From: Rhizobium rhododendri
Lineage (GTDB): Bacteria > Pseudomonadota > Alphaproteobacteria > Rhizobiales > Rhizobiaceae
Direction: 5' to 3'
Assembly (NCBI RefSeq): GCF_007000325.2
Contig: NZ_CP117268.1
Span: forward strand, 1,466,639 to 1,530,638
DNA length: 64,000 nt
Under the pieces are notes generated by a model. That model searched no databases, had not been told where the DNA came from, and saw only the letters and a list, made by a program, of their open reading frames with translations. Made by a program: the position numbers and the translations under genes. This document shows positions 16,430 through 25,273 of this stretch, in pieces; the stretch's first letter is position 1; every line of letters begins with the position of its first letter.

Positions 16430-17683
16430 ATGCTCAAGTTGGCGCCCTCGGCGCTTCTCGACCATTATCTCGGAATTTCCCGCGTGCTGGCGGGACAGCT
16501 GGAGTTCCGCTCTGCCATTCGCGCGGTGGCAGCGGAGATCTCCCATATCATTCCCCACGATCATCTGGACGTCTGCATCATCATGCATGGCGGCAAGTAT
16601 CACACCGCCTACGAGACCGGCATTGAAACCGCATGGGGCAACAACCCGCCGGCGCTGGTGTCGGGAAGCCCCATCCGCAGCCTTCTCTGGGGCGAGGTCG
16701 GCTACCTCCTGACCGACGATGCCTGCGTCGATCCGCGCTTCAACTTCGACGGTGCCTTCGTGCGCCCAATCTTCGACCAAGCCCTGCGCAGCCGCCTGCA
16801 TGTTCCGCTCAAGGTCGAAGGTGACGTGATCGGCGCGCTCAGCTGCTCGGCGCACGCCGTTGCACTTTATGGCCTCGACGACGTGGCCAATGCGCGGTCG
16901 ATCGCAGACCTGCTGTCGCCCTATTTCTTCGCCTTGCGCGCCGCCGAGCAGGCCCAGCAATGGGCGATCGTCGAGGCGGAAGCGCGAGCCCGCGAAGAGG
17001 GCCTGCGGCTCGGCGCGCTCAAGTTGACCGAGGCGCTGGAACTGGAGCGCCAGCGGATCGGCATGGATCTTCACGACCAGACATTGGCGGACCTGACCCG
17101 ACTGTCGCGGCGCCTGGAGAGGTTGACCCACGAGCAGAAGATCTCCGGCGAGGCGCTGGAGCCGCTGGCCCGCAGTCTGCAGCATTGCATGCAGGACCTT
17201 CGCCAGATCATCGAGGAGGCCAAGCCCTCCGTGCTGCAGCTGTTCGGTTTTGCGCAGGCAGTCGAAAACGAGCTGGATCGTTCGATCCGGGATAGCGGGT
17301 TGTCAATAGCCCAAAAGCTCGTCGACAACACCGGCGGGGTAATCGACAGACTGGAGCCGACGGTTAGCATAGCGCTGTTCAGGATCGTGCAGGAAGCCAT
17401 CAACAATGCTGTGCGTCACGCGCAGGCCGACCACATCACCGTAACGCTGACGGGCCGGGCGGACGGCATTTCCATCGAGGTACGCGATGACGGCATCGGT
17501 ATCGACAGGCCGGGCCGCCGCCGTGGCGCCGGCATCGACAATATGCAGACGCGCGCGCAGCTGATTTCCGCTGGATTTTCCGTCGGCGACGGGCGCCAAG
17601 CCCGCGGCTCCGTCGTGTCCATCCACCTGCCCATCGCAGAACAGCCGTCCCCTCGTGACGGCAAATCGAGGCTGCACGCATGA
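16430..17683 (+). CDS. GAF-domain sensor histidine kinase (NarX/DegS-type)
   Basis: The 417-residue cytosolic kinase has no membrane segments. An N-terminal GAF-like sensor spans about 20-170 (opening HYLGISRVLAGQLEFRSAIRAV). A short coiled-coil follows, then a HisKA_3 dimerisation domain with the phospho-acceptor in GMDLHDQTLADLTRL (about 210), and an HATPase_c domain with the N-box EAINNAVRHAQADHI and G-box DDGIGID...GAGIDNM. The stop overlaps the response-regulator ATG (ATGA). Soluble GAF kinases sense a cytosolic ligand or redox state. It may control the divergent sugar importer or the deacetylase genes downstream. Confidence 0.9.
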   Translation: MLKLAPSALLDHYLGISRVLAGQLEFRSAIRAVAAEISHIIPHDHLDVCIIMHGGKYHTAYETGIETAWGNNPPALVSGSPIRSLLWGEVGYLLTDDACVDPRFNFDGAFVRPIFDQALRSRLHVPLKVEGDVIGALSCSAHAVALYGLDDVANARSIADLLSPYFFALRAAEQAQQWAIVEAEARAREEGLRLGALKLTEALELERQRIGMDLHDQTLADLTRLSRRLERLTHEQKISGEALEPLARSLQHCMQDLRQIIEEAKPSVLQLFGFAQAVENELDRSIRDSGLSIAQKLVDNTGGVIDRLEPTVSIALFRIVQEAINNAVRHAQADHITVTLTGRADGISIEVRDDGIGIDRPGRRRGAGIDNMQTRAQLISAGFSVGDGRQARGSVVSIHLPIAEQPSPRDGKSRLHA

Positions 17684-18402
17684 AAGTTCTGATTGTCGAG
17701 GACGATCCCCTGCATCGCTCCTATCTCCACGAGGCAATCGGCGCCTCCCTGCCGGAATGCGAAACAATCCTGGAGGCGCAGAACGGCAAGGAGGGCGAGA
17801 AGCTGGCGCGGGAAAACAAATCCGCCCATGTCGTCATGGATTTGCAAATGAACAACCGCAACGGCATCGAAGCCGCGCGAACGATCTGGAACGAGCGACC
17901 GGACACGCGCATCCTCTTTTGGTCGAACTATTCCGACGAGGCCTATGTGCGCGGCGTATCGCGTATCGTGCCGGATGGAGCCGCCTATGGCTACGTTCTC
18001 AAGTCGGCCTCCGACGAACGTCTGAGGCTGGCGTTGCGCAGCATCTTCATCGAGGCGCAATGCGTCATCGACCGCGAGGTTCGCGGCATGCAGCAGAAGA
18101 GCCTCGGCCAAGCAAAGGGGTTCAGCGATACGGAATACGAGATCCTGGTGGACATAGCTTTGGGGCTGACCGACCGCACGATCGCCCGCCGGCGAAACCT
18201 ATCGCTGCGCAGCGTCCAGAACAGGCTGCAGCAACTCTACGAAAAGCTTGAGGTTTACCAAAATTCCGCCGAGGATCATGAGGACGGTCGCTTCAATCTG
18301 AGGGCCAGGGCGGTGACCGTCGCAATGTTGCGCAAATTGTTGAACTACAGTGCCCTGGAGCGCGCAGAGACGGAACTCTCCGAATGGCTTGCCTCCCTGT
18401 GA
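17680..18402 (+). CDS. NarL/LuxR-type response regulator
   Basis: The 240-residue regulator begins [20 protein letters not shown]. The receiver domain has the acidic pair ED and the phospho-acceptor aspartate in [13 protein letters not shown] (about residue 52), and a lysine in YVLKSASD (about 108). A helix-turn-helix of LuxR type follows at about 145-200 ([36 protein letters not shown]). It is a little divergent from the usual LTxRExEVL motif. An extra C-terminal tail of about 35 residues is present. It is translationally coupled to the kinase at 16430. Confidence 0.88.
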   Translation: MKVLIVEDDPLHRSYLHEAIGASLPECETILEAQNGKEGEKLARENKSAHVVMDLQMNNRNGIEAARTIWNERPDTRILFWSNYSDEAYVRGVSRIVPDGAAYGYVLKSASDERLRLALRSIFIEAQCVIDREVRGMQQKSLGQAKGFSDTEYEILVDIALGLTDRTIARRRNLSLRSVQNRLQQLYEKLEVYQNSAEDHEDGRFNLRARAVTVAMLRKLLNYSALERAETELSEWLASL

Positions 18403-18484
18403 GCCGCGCCGGAGTGAACATCTGAGCGACTGGCAATTCCCGATGGCCTCGCGCCGTAAAAGTCTGAAGACAAGGAGTTATAAA

Positions 18485-19366
18485 ATGGCAAAGGAAATTT
18501 TCTGCAGCTTCGGCATCGATGTCGATGCGGTCGCCGGCTGGCTCGGCTCCTACGGGGGCGAGGATTCGCCGGACGATATTTCGCGCGGGCTTTTCGCCGG
18601 TGAAGTTGGCAGCCCACGGCTTGTGAAGCTGTTCGACCGGTTCGGCATCAAGACGACCTGGTTCATTCCCGGCCATTCCATCGAAACCTTTCCAGAGCAG
18701 ATGAAGGCCGTCGCGGATGCCGGCCACGAGATCGGCATCCACGGCTACACCCATGAAAATCCGATCGCCATGACGCGCGAGCAGGAGGTCGAGGTGCTCG
18801 ACCACTGCATCGATCTCGTTACCAAGCTCTCCGGCAAGCGACCGACCGGCTATGTCGCACCATGGTGGGAATTCTCCAACGTCACCAACGAATTGCTGCT
18901 GGAGCGCGGTATCAAGTATGACCACTCCCTGATGCACAACGACTTTACACCCTATCGCGTCCGCGTCGGCGACAGCTGGACGAAGATCGATTACTCGAAG
19001 AAGCCGTCGGAGTGGATGGTACCATTGAAGCGCGGCCAGGAAACCGACCTCATCGAGATCCCCGCCTCCTGGTATCTCGACGACCTGCCGCCGATGATGT
19101 TCATCAAGAAGTCGCCCAACAGCCACGGCTTCGTCAACCCGCACGACATCGAGCAAATGTGGCGCGACCAGTTCGACTGGGTCTACCGCGAGATGGACTA
19201 TGCGGTCTTTCCGATCACCATTCACCCCGATGTCGCCGGGCGCCCTCAGGTGCTGATGATGCTGGAGCGCCTGTTTGCCCATATGAGCAAGCACCCCGGC
19301 GTCAAATTCGTCACCATGAACGAGATCGCCGACGATTTCGCGGCCCGCTTTCCGCGCAAATCCTAG
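18485..19366 (+). CDS. Polysaccharide deacetylase-fold hydrolase (HP0310/PgdA-like, cyclic-imidase group)
   Basis: The 293-residue protein closely follows the Helicobacter HP0310 (HpPgdA) pattern in length and motifs: D12 and D14 in [10 protein letters not shown], then H86 and H90 in HGYTHE as the metal site, [14 protein letters not shown], and [13 protein letters not shown]. The fold family also contains the PuuE allantoinase and cyclic imide hydrolases. A cyclic amide or imide substrate is therefore as plausible as peptidoglycan, and more in keeping with the nitrogen-heterocycle setting. There is no signal peptide, so it acts in the cytoplasm. A Shine-Dalgarno AAGGAG lies ahead of the ATG. 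It is the first of three closely spaced genes ending in a CobW GTPase. Confidence 0.82.
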   Translation: MAKEIFCSFGIDVDAVAGWLGSYGGEDSPDDISRGLFAGEVGSPRLVKLFDRFGIKTTWFIPGHSIETFPEQMKAVADAGHEIGIHGYTHENPIAMTREQEVEVLDHCIDLVTKLSGKRPTGYVAPWWEFSNVTNELLLERGIKYDHSLMHNDFTPYRVRVGDSWTKIDYSKKPSEWMVPLKRGQETDLIEIPASWYLDDLPPMMFIKKSPNSHGFVNPHDIEQMWRDQFDWVYREMDYAVFPITIHPDVAGRPQVLMMLERLFAHMSKHPGVKFVTMNEIADDFAARFPRKS

Positions 19367-19381
19367 AAGGCGGACAGATCG

Positions 19382-19714
19382 ATGTGCTCGCTTTGCGGCA
19401 TTCTCGGGGGCAACGAGCATTGGGCCGATGCCATTGCCCGTCCCGGCGTCTACACGCGCAACACCGAGCGCATCGATCGGCGGCGGGAAAGGGCGGCGCG
19501 CGTGCGCATCGCCAACCGCGTGCTGGCGGCCTTCGGCCTTTCCCTCTCGGACTGGCAGGGCACATCGTTTCTGCTGTCCACCCGGACCGGCAAAACCGAG
19601 ATCATCGAGGATCTCGGCCATTTGTGGCCGGCAGCCGAGACGCTGGCGGGCAGGCCGCTCGATCCGCTGGCGCTACCGTTGCTCGACAGGCTGGAGGCGG
19701 AGGCGAATGGCTGA
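19382..19714 (+). CDS. Small conserved protein with N-terminal Cys pair
   Basis: The 110-residue protein begins MCSLCGILGGNEHW, giving a CxxC that could bind metal. It is otherwise helical and Arg-rich, without membrane segments. It lies 15 bp after the deacetylase-like gene and overlaps the CobW gene by eight bases. The coding pattern and tight packing indicate a real gene. I do not recognise a named family. Given its neighbours, a role in metal delivery to the deacetylase-like enzyme, or as its accessory subunit, is a guess. Confidence 0.65.
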   Translation: MCSLCGILGGNEHWADAIARPGVYTRNTERIDRRRERAARVRIANRVLAAFGLSLSDWQGTSFLLSTRTGKTEIIEDLGHLWPAAETLAGRPLDPLALPLLDRLEAEANG

Positions 19715-20693
19715 TGATTACCCCGCCTTCACGCCGGTCAATCTCCTGACCGGCTTTCTGGGCTCGGGCAAGACCACACTGCTTCGCCGTATGCTGGGGG
19801 ATCCGGCCATGGCCAACACCGCCGTTTTGATCAACGAATTCGGCGAAATCGGCCTTGATCATCACCTGCTCGAGCGGATCGACGAGACCATGGTGCTGCT
19901 GCAATCGGGCTGTCTCTGCTGCACCGTGCGCGGCGAACTGGCCGAGGCACTGCGCGACCTCCACGCCAAGCGAGACGAGGGCCTCGTGCCCGCCTTCGAC
20001 CGCGTCGTCATCGAAAGCACCGGCCTTGCCGATCCCTTTCCCGTATTGTCGACTCTGAAGGCCGACCCGGTTCTGCGCCATCACTTCAAGGCAGCGACCA
20101 CCATCGCAACGGTCGATGCCGTTAACGCGATTGTGCAGCGCAGCCGTGCGGAATTCGCGCGCCAAGTGTCGGTTGCCGACCGTATCGTGCTCACCAAGAC
20201 CGACCTTTCATCACTGTCACAGGAAGACAGTGCGGTTGCGGCCATCCGCGCGCTCAATCCGGATGCGACGATCCTGCGCGGCGCTGGTGACGATCTCGAT
20301 CTACGACGTCTGCTGGTCGATGATGCCAGCGGAGAGATGAGCCTGTTCCGCTGCGACGAGCCGCTGGTCGGCGATGGTTCGATCCACACGGGAAAGATCC
20401 AATCCTTCGTTCTTAAGGCAGAGACCGCAGTCGATTGGACCGCCTTCGGCATATGGCTGACGATGCTGCTCAATCGCCATGGGGACAGGATCCTCCGGGT
20501 AAAAGGAATCCTCAATGTCGCCGGCGAGCCCCGGCCCGTCGCCATCCACGGCGTCCAGTATCTCGTGCATCCGCCAACACATATGCAGGCCTGGCCCTCG
20601 CAGGACCGTCATTCGGCCGTTGTCTTCATCGTCGACGGCATCGACCCTTCTCTGATCGTTCGATCCTTCCAAGCTTTCAATGCACTCGGCTGA
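19707..20693 (+). CDS. CobW/COG0523-family GTP-dependent metallochaperone
   Basis: The 328-residue protein has the full CobW layout: Walker A GFLGSGKTT near residue 17, the metal-binding CxCC motif in QSGCLCCTVRG near 70, a Walker B region ending ESTGLADP, and the guanine-specificity TKTD near 160. A C-terminal CobW_C domain follows (GILNVAGEPRPVAIHGVQYLVHPP). Such proteins insert metal into target enzymes. The likely target is the metal-dependent deacetylase-like hydrolase encoded two genes upstream. Confidence 0.9.
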   Translation: MADDYPAFTPVNLLTGFLGSGKTTLLRRMLGDPAMANTAVLINEFGEIGLDHHLLERIDETMVLLQSGCLCCTVRGELAEALRDLHAKRDEGLVPAFDRVVIESTGLADPFPVLSTLKADPVLRHHFKAATTIATVDAVNAIVQRSRAEFARQVSVADRIVLTKTDLSSLSQEDSAVAAIRALNPDATILRGAGDDLDLRRLLVDDASGEMSLFRCDEPLVGDGSIHTGKIQSFVLKAETAVDWTAFGIWLTMLLNRHGDRILRVKGILNVAGEPRPVAIHGVQYLVHPPTHMQAWPSQDRHSAVVFIVDGIDPSLIVRSFQAFNALG

Positions 20694-20797
20694 CGCCTGA
20701 TCGTCTCGCCTGCCCATATAATCGTCATCTGCCACCGAAACTGTGTGCAGTTTTGAGTGCTGATCCAAATAACCCTGAGATTTCAACTCCAGAGAAC

Positions 20798-20812
20798 TGG
20801 CACGGAGTTTGC
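20798..20812 (+). promoter_or_regulatory. Sigma-54 (-24/-12) promoter of the guanidine operon
   Basis: TGGCACGGAGTTTGC followed by T is a full match to the RpoN consensus, with GG and GC ten bases apart. The start site would fall at about 20824-20826, just ahead of the guanidine-I riboswitch aptamer that begins near 20833. Nitrogen limitation and guanidine would thus both be needed for full expression. Confidence 0.82.
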
Positions 20813-20830
20813 TTGTCTTATTTCAGAGTT

Positions 20831-20945
20831 GGTGGCTAGGGTTCCGGCGCTTTCATGGCGTGCTGGTCCGAGAGCTACCACCGGTCGGGAGAGAAATCCC
20901 GCCGGGTGCACGGCGGGAGAAAAGCCCGGGAGACCTCGTTAGCCA
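20831..20945 (+). promoter_or_regulatory. Guanidine-I (ykkC-yxkD) riboswitch aptamer
   Basis: The hallmark conserved blocks of the ykkC class 1 RNA are all present in order: GGCTAGGGTTCCGG near 20834, TGGTCCGAGAGCTACCACCGG near 20863, and ACGGCGGGAGAAAAGCCCGG near 20909. A closing helix is formed by TGGCTA (20833-20838) with TAGCCA (20940-20945). It lies directly upstream of a transporter plus guanidine carboxylase operon, the classical context. The ligand is free guanidinium. Confidence 0.95.
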
Positions 20946-20983
20946 AGGGATTGGCTGCGTGAGTCTGTGCCAATCCCTTTTTG
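20945..20983 (+). terminator. Rho-independent terminator of the riboswitch expression platform
   Basis: AAGGGATTGG pairs perfectly with CCAATCCCTT across a 15-base loop and is followed by a T-run (20978-20982). It sits between the aptamer and the first gene (ATG at 21008), so it is the expression platform. An alternative hairpin AGCCAA-GGGA-TTGGCT (20941-20956) would compete with both the closing helix and this terminator. Confidence 0.88.
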
Positions 20984-21007
20984 AGTTACAGCAAAAGGGG
21001 AATTGTC

Positions 21008-22081
21008 ATGCAGAGCATTTCGAAAGCATTTTCCGTCGCGGCCTTGGCTGCCTCTCTGGCCATCGGCCTTGCACAGGGTGCGGCTGCCGCTCCGAAAACA
21101 GAATTCAAGGTCGCCTGGTCGATCTATGTCGGCTGGATGCCGTGGGGCTATGCGGCAGATCACGGCATTGTCAAGAAATGGGCCGACAAATACCGCATCA
21201 AGATCGATGTCACGCAGTTCAACGACTATGTCGAATCGATGAACCAGTACACCGCAGGCGCCTTCGATGCGGTCACCCTCACCAATATGGACGGCCTGTC
21301 GATCCCGGCCGCCGGCGGCGTGGACACTACGGCTGTCATCGTCGGCGACTTCTCCAACGGCAATGACGCGGTTATCCTCAAAGGCAAGGACAAGCTCGCC
21401 GACATCAAGGGGCAGCCCGTCAATCTCGTCCAGTACTCGGTCTCCGAATATCTGCTGGCTCGCGCATTGCAGAGCCTCAACCTGACGGAAGCGGACATCA
21501 AGGTCGTCAACACCTCCGACGCCGATATGGTTGCCGCCTACAAGACAGCCGACGTCTCGGCAGTTGTCACCTGGAACCCACTGGTCTCGACCATTCTCGA
21601 AGACCCGACGGCCAAGAAGGTTTTCGACAGCTCGCAGATCCCGGGCGAGATCATGGATCTCATGGTCGCCAACTCCACCGTGCTGAAGGAAAACCCGAAT
21701 TTCGGCAAGGCTCTTGCTGGCATCTGGTACGAAACGGCAGCCTTGATGACGGCCGAAAGCGACGAAGGAAAGGCAGCCCGTCTCGCGATGGGAACAGCGT
21801 CCGGCACCGATCTCAAGGGCTTCGAATCGCAACTTTCCGCCACCAAGCTCTTTTCCAAGCCTTCCGACGCGGTGACCTTTACGGCTTCGGCCACCCTGCC
21901 GAAGACCATGGATCTCGTCCGCAACTTCCTCTTCACCAAGGGCCTGCTGGGCAGCGGTGCGGCATCCGCCGATGTTATCGGCATTGAAATGCCGGACGGC
22001 AAGGTGCTCGGCGACAAGGGCAACGTCAAGCTCCGCTTCACCGAAACCTACATGAAGGCCGCGGCCGACGGCGCGCTCTGA
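21008..22081 (+). CDS. Guanidine/urea-carboxylase-region ABC transporter substrate-binding protein
   Basis: This is a 357-residue precursor with a Sec signal peptide (MQSISKAFSVAALAASLAIG, cleavage near AAA-APK). The mature part is a NitT/TauT-like (SsuA) binding protein of the type found next to urea/guanidine carboxylases, with KVAWSIYVGWMPWGYAADHG at the start of lobe one. The ATG follows AAAAGGGG by eight bases. It is the first gene after the guanidine-I riboswitch, so guanidinium is the probable ligand rather than urea. Confidence 0.9.
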   Translation: MQSISKAFSVAALAASLAIGLAQGAAAAPKTEFKVAWSIYVGWMPWGYAADHGIVKKWADKYRIKIDVTQFNDYVESMNQYTAGAFDAVTLTNMDGLSIPAAGGVDTTAVIVGDFSNGNDAVILKGKDKLADIKGQPVNLVQYSVSEYLLARALQSLNLTEADIKVVNTSDADMVAAYKTADVSAVVTWNPLVSTILEDPTAKKVFDSSQIPGEIMDLMVANSTVLKENPNFGKALAGIWYETAALMTAESDEGKAARLAMGTASGTDLKGFESQLSATKLFSKPSDAVTFTASATLPKTMDLVRNFLFTKGLLGSGAASADVIGIEMPDGKVLGDKGNVKLRFTETYMKAAADGAL

Positions 22082-22086
22082 CCGCC

Positions 22087-22962
22087 ATGCAGGAGCGGCG
22101 CGCCCGTGCCGCTCCCGTCCACTCGAAATGCGGAGCCAACGCCTTGCGATGGATCAACACCAAGCCCAGCCCGGGTGCCCGGCTGGCATTGACACTGCTG
22201 CCATTCGCCCTGCTTGCGGTCGCCTATACCGTAGGGTCGGTTGCGCGGCTCGCCGAGAATGCCAATGACAAGCTCTTGCCCGGCCTTACGCAATTTGCCG
22301 ATGCGATAAACCGGATCGCCTTTCTGCCGGATACGCGCACCGGCGACTATCTCTTCTGGGGCGATACCGCCGCAAGCCTTGAGCGTCTTCTGGCCGGCCT
22401 GGGGATTGCGACGGCGATTGAGCTAGCAATCGGCATGGCGATCGGCATGCTGCCTTATCTCCGCGCATTGCTTTCGCCCTTCGTCGCCGTCATCTCCATG
22501 GTGCCGCCATTGGCGCTGCTTCCGATCCTGTTTATTGTGCTGGGGCTTGGCGAAACGTCGAAGATTGCCCTCATCGTGATCGGGATCGCGCCGACGATGA
22601 TCCGTGACCTCGCCCTCCATGCGCTCGAGCTGCCCCGCGAGCAGATCGTCAAGGCGGAGACGCTTGGGGGCTCGTCCTGGCAGATCGCCCTGCGCGTCGT
22701 GCTGCCGCAGATCCTGCCACGCCTGATCATCAGCATCAGGCTGCAGCTCGGCCCGGCCTGGCTGTTCCTCATCGCTGCCGAGGCGATTTCGTCCGATGCC
22801 GGGCTCGGCTACCGGATATTTCTGGTGCGCCGTTATCTCTCGATGGACGTGATCTTTCCCTATGTCGTCTGGATCACGCTTTTGGCCGTCATCGCCAATG
22901 TCCTGCTCGATCAGATCCGCATCGCCGTCTTTCCCTGGTCCGCACTGGAGAAACAGGGATGA
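22087..22962 (+). CDS. Guanidine ABC transporter permease
   Basis: This is a 291-residue permease of the SsuC/TauC type with about six membrane segments. The EAA loop is visible as ELPREQIVKAETLGGSSWQIALRVVLPQILPRLI. It starts five bases after the binding-protein stop and its own stop overlaps the ATPase start (ATGA). It completes the inner-membrane part of the guanidine importer. Confidence 0.9.
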   Translation: MQERRARAAPVHSKCGANALRWINTKPSPGARLALTLLPFALLAVAYTVGSVARLAENANDKLLPGLTQFADAINRIAFLPDTRTGDYLFWGDTAASLERLLAGLGIATAIELAIGMAIGMLPYLRALLSPFVAVISMVPPLALLPILFIVLGLGETSKIALIVIGIAPTMIRDLALHALELPREQIVKAETLGGSSWQIALRVVLPQILPRLIISIRLQLGPAWLFLIAAEAISSDAGLGYRIFLVRRYLSMDVIFPYVVWITLLAVIANVLLDQIRIAVFPWSALEKQG

Positions 22963-23786
22963 GCGCACTGGTCATCGAAAACGTCTGGAAAGAATACGGC
23001 GATCAGATCGTCCTGGAGAACGTCTCGCTGACGGTCGAGCCGCGCGCCTTCGTGGCCCTTGTCGGCCCGTCCGGCTGCGGCAAGAGCACGTTCCTGCGCA
23101 TGCTGCTCGGACAGGAGCAGCCGACGCGCGGACGCATCTTGCTGGATGGAACGCCGCTGCCGTCTGAACCCGGACGCGATCGCGGCGTCGTCTTCCAGCG
23201 CTATTCGGTCTTCCCGCATCTAACCGTGCTCGGAAACGTGCTCCTCGGCAAGGAAATGACCGCCTCGCCGCTCACGGCAAAGCTCAGGGGCGCCTCGCGC
23301 CGGCGGGCGATAGAGGAGGCACGGGCGCTGATCGCGGAAGTCGGGCTTTCCACATCGGAAACCAAATATCCAGCCCAGCTGTCCGGCGGCATGCAGCAAC
23401 GCCTCGCCCTTGCGCAGGCGCTGATCATGACACCGAAGGTGCTGCTTCTCGACGAGCCCTTCGGCGCGCTCGATCCCGGCATCCGCGCGGAAATCCACAC
23501 GCTGATGAAGCGCCTCTGGCATGAGACGCAGATGACCGTCGTCATGGTGACCCACGACATGCGGGAGGCCTTCACGCTCGCCACGCGAGTCATTGCCTTC
23601 GAGCGGCCGCGCGATCGGCCGGAGGAGAAAATCCGCTACGGCGCGACGATCACCAACGACATCTCGATCTGGCCGCCGCGGCGCGCCGGATCATCGATAG
23701 CGTCCAGCCCTGACCGGGACGGCCCGGTTCCCTCTCTGGGCCCTCGCCAGGACGACCTGGCAATCCGTGAGACAGAGGAGAAATAG
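22959..23786 (+). CDS. Guanidine ABC transporter ATP-binding protein
   Basis: This is a 275-residue single-domain ATPase of the nitrate/taurine type. It has Walker A GPSGCGKST, signature LSGGMQQRLALAQAL, Walker B VLLLDEPFGALDP and the switch histidine in MVTHDMREA. The C-terminus carries an unusual proline/arginine-rich tail of about 50 residues, seen in other members of the urea-carboxylase-region group. It is followed two bases later by the deiminase gene. Confidence 0.92.
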   Translation: MSALVIENVWKEYGDQIVLENVSLTVEPRAFVALVGPSGCGKSTFLRMLLGQEQPTRGRILLDGTPLPSEPGRDRGVVFQRYSVFPHLTVLGNVLLGKEMTASPLTAKLRGASRRRAIEEARALIAEVGLSTSETKYPAQLSGGMQQRLALAQALIMTPKVLLLDEPFGALDPGIRAEIHTLMKRLWHETQMTVVMVTHDMREAFTLATRVIAFERPRDRPEEKIRYGATITNDISIWPPRRAGSSIASSPDRDGPVPSLGPRQDDLAIRETEEK

Positions 23787-23788
23787 CC

Positions 23789-24607
23789 ATGCACATCCAT
23801 CGCACGACTGACGAGATAGCAGCAGACCGGGCGCGCTACGAAGAGCACCAGCGCCGCGGCCTCGACTTTGCGCCAAAGACCCTGCCGGCGCCAAGCCCGG
23901 TGCCGGCCCCGGAAATTCCCGCTAACACGATCATCCATCAGGAGGTCATTCCGGGCGGATGGTACTGGTCCACGTTGCTCAAGCGTGGTGAGGGGCTGAG
24001 GATCGACCAGAAGGAGGGCACGTCGACAGTCGCCCTCGTTGCCTGGAATGCTGCCGACACCAGCGAGCGCCTGAACCTTGTCGACACAGCCAAAATCCAG
24101 TGGACGACGGCGCTTAGCAAAGGCCGCGTGCTGTTTTCCGACATGGGCCGTGTGATGTTTTCGATCACCGAAGATAGCGCCGGTACCCATGATTGCCTGA
24201 TGGGCGGCTCGAACGCCGCCTCGAATGCGATGAAATATTCGGGCGTCAAGACACGCAACACCAGAGACAACCTCGTTCTGCTGGCTGGCAAGCTCGGCCT
24301 CCAGCGCCGCGACATTCCCGGCATGCTGAACCTGTTCGCACCGGTCAGCCTCGACGAGGACGGGGGGGTCCATTGGCAGAAGAAGCTTCCAAACAGCGGC
24401 GACTATGCCGAGTTGCGGGCGGAAATGGACCTTCTCGTCGGCTTTTCCAACTGCCCCCATCCGCTCGACCCAAACCCCACCTATGCGCCCACACCCGTGA
24501 CCATCACCCGGTTTCGCGCCCCCGCACCGACCGGTGAGGATCTGGCAAGAACGGCAACTGCCGAGGCCATCCGTGGCTTCGAGAACAACGCCATGATGCA
24601 GGCTTGA
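23789..24607 (+). CDS. Carboxyguanidine deiminase subunit (urea carboxylase-associated protein, larger)
   Basis: The 272-residue protein is one of the two paired DUF1989-type proteins long called urea carboxylase-associated proteins and now assigned as carboxyguanidine deiminase (CgdAB). DUF1989 features are visible: a GWYWSTLLKRGEGLRI opening, DTSERLNLVDT, the metal-site region SAGTHDCLMGG near 130, and a C-terminal NCPHPLDPNPTYAPTP. It removes ammonia from carboxyguanidine to give allophanate. The partner gene follows after 12 bp. Which of the pair should be called A or B I leave open; by length this is the protein previously numbered 2. Confidence 0.9.
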   Translation: MHIHRTTDEIAADRARYEEHQRRGLDFAPKTLPAPSPVPAPEIPANTIIHQEVIPGGWYWSTLLKRGEGLRIDQKEGTSTVALVAWNAADTSERLNLVDTAKIQWTTALSKGRVLFSDMGRVMFSITEDSAGTHDCLMGGSNAASNAMKYSGVKTRNTRDNLVLLAGKLGLQRRDIPGMLNLFAPVSLDEDGGVHWQKKLPNSGDYAELRAEMDLLVGFSNCPHPLDPNPTYAPTPVTITRFRAPAPTGEDLARTATAEAIRGFENNAMMQA

Positions 24608-24619
24608 GGGAGCGCGACC

Positions 24620-25270
24620 ATGACAGACTTTATCCAGACCTCCATCGCCCGCACGATCGACAACGCCGTCGCCGATCATCGCATCCCCGCCGAGGCACCC
24701 TGGTCGGGCATCGTGCGCAAGGGACAGACAATTCGCATCGAGGACAGCTACGGGCAGCAGGCCATCGACACCCTGTTCTATCGTGCCGATGATTTTTCTG
24801 AGCGCTATTCCAACCAGGATACGATGCGCACCCAGGGTGCCGCCTATGTCAGCGTCGGAACCCGGATCGTTTCCAGCGAAGGCAACGTGATGCTGACGAT
24901 GACGGCTGACAGCTGTGGTCGTCACGATACGTCCGCCGGTGCGTGTTCCTGCGAAAGCAATACGGTCCGCTTCGGTCACGGCACCAAATACCTCCACGCC
25001 TGCCGCGACAACTTCATTCTGGAGGTGACGAAGCATGGCATGGACAAGCGCGACATCGTCCCGAACATCAACTTCTTCATGAACGTGCCGATATCGCCCG
25101 ATGGCAAGATGACCATCGTCGACGGCATTTCGGCGCCAGGGGATTATGTCGAGCTAGTGGCCGAGATGGACGTCCTTTGCGTCATCTCAAACTGCCCTCA
25201 GGTCAACAATCCCTGCAACGGCTTCGACCCGACGCCCATCCGTGTCCTCGTCTGGGATCCCGAGGTCTGA
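24620..25270 (+). CDS. Carboxyguanidine deiminase subunit (urea carboxylase-associated protein, smaller)
   Basis: This is the 216-residue second DUF1989-type subunit. It shows QTIRIEDSYGQQAIDTLFY, then DSCGRHDTSAGACSCESNTVRFGHG, the Cys- and His-rich metal-site region, and a final NCPQVNNPCNGFDPTPIRV. It works with the preceding subunit in the carboxyguanidine to allophanate step. The guanidine carboxylase gene starts three bases after its stop, so the operon is tightly coupled. Confidence 0.9.
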   Translation: MTDFIQTSIARTIDNAVADHRIPAEAPWSGIVRKGQTIRIEDSYGQQAIDTLFYRADDFSERYSNQDTMRTQGAAYVSVGTRIVSSEGNVMLTMTADSCGRHDTSAGACSCESNTVRFGHGTKYLHACRDNFILEVTKHGMDKRDIVPNINFFMNVPISPDGKMTIVDGISAPGDYVELVAEMDVLCVISNCPQVNNPCNGFDPTPIRVLVWDPEV

Positions 25271-25273
25271 CGC

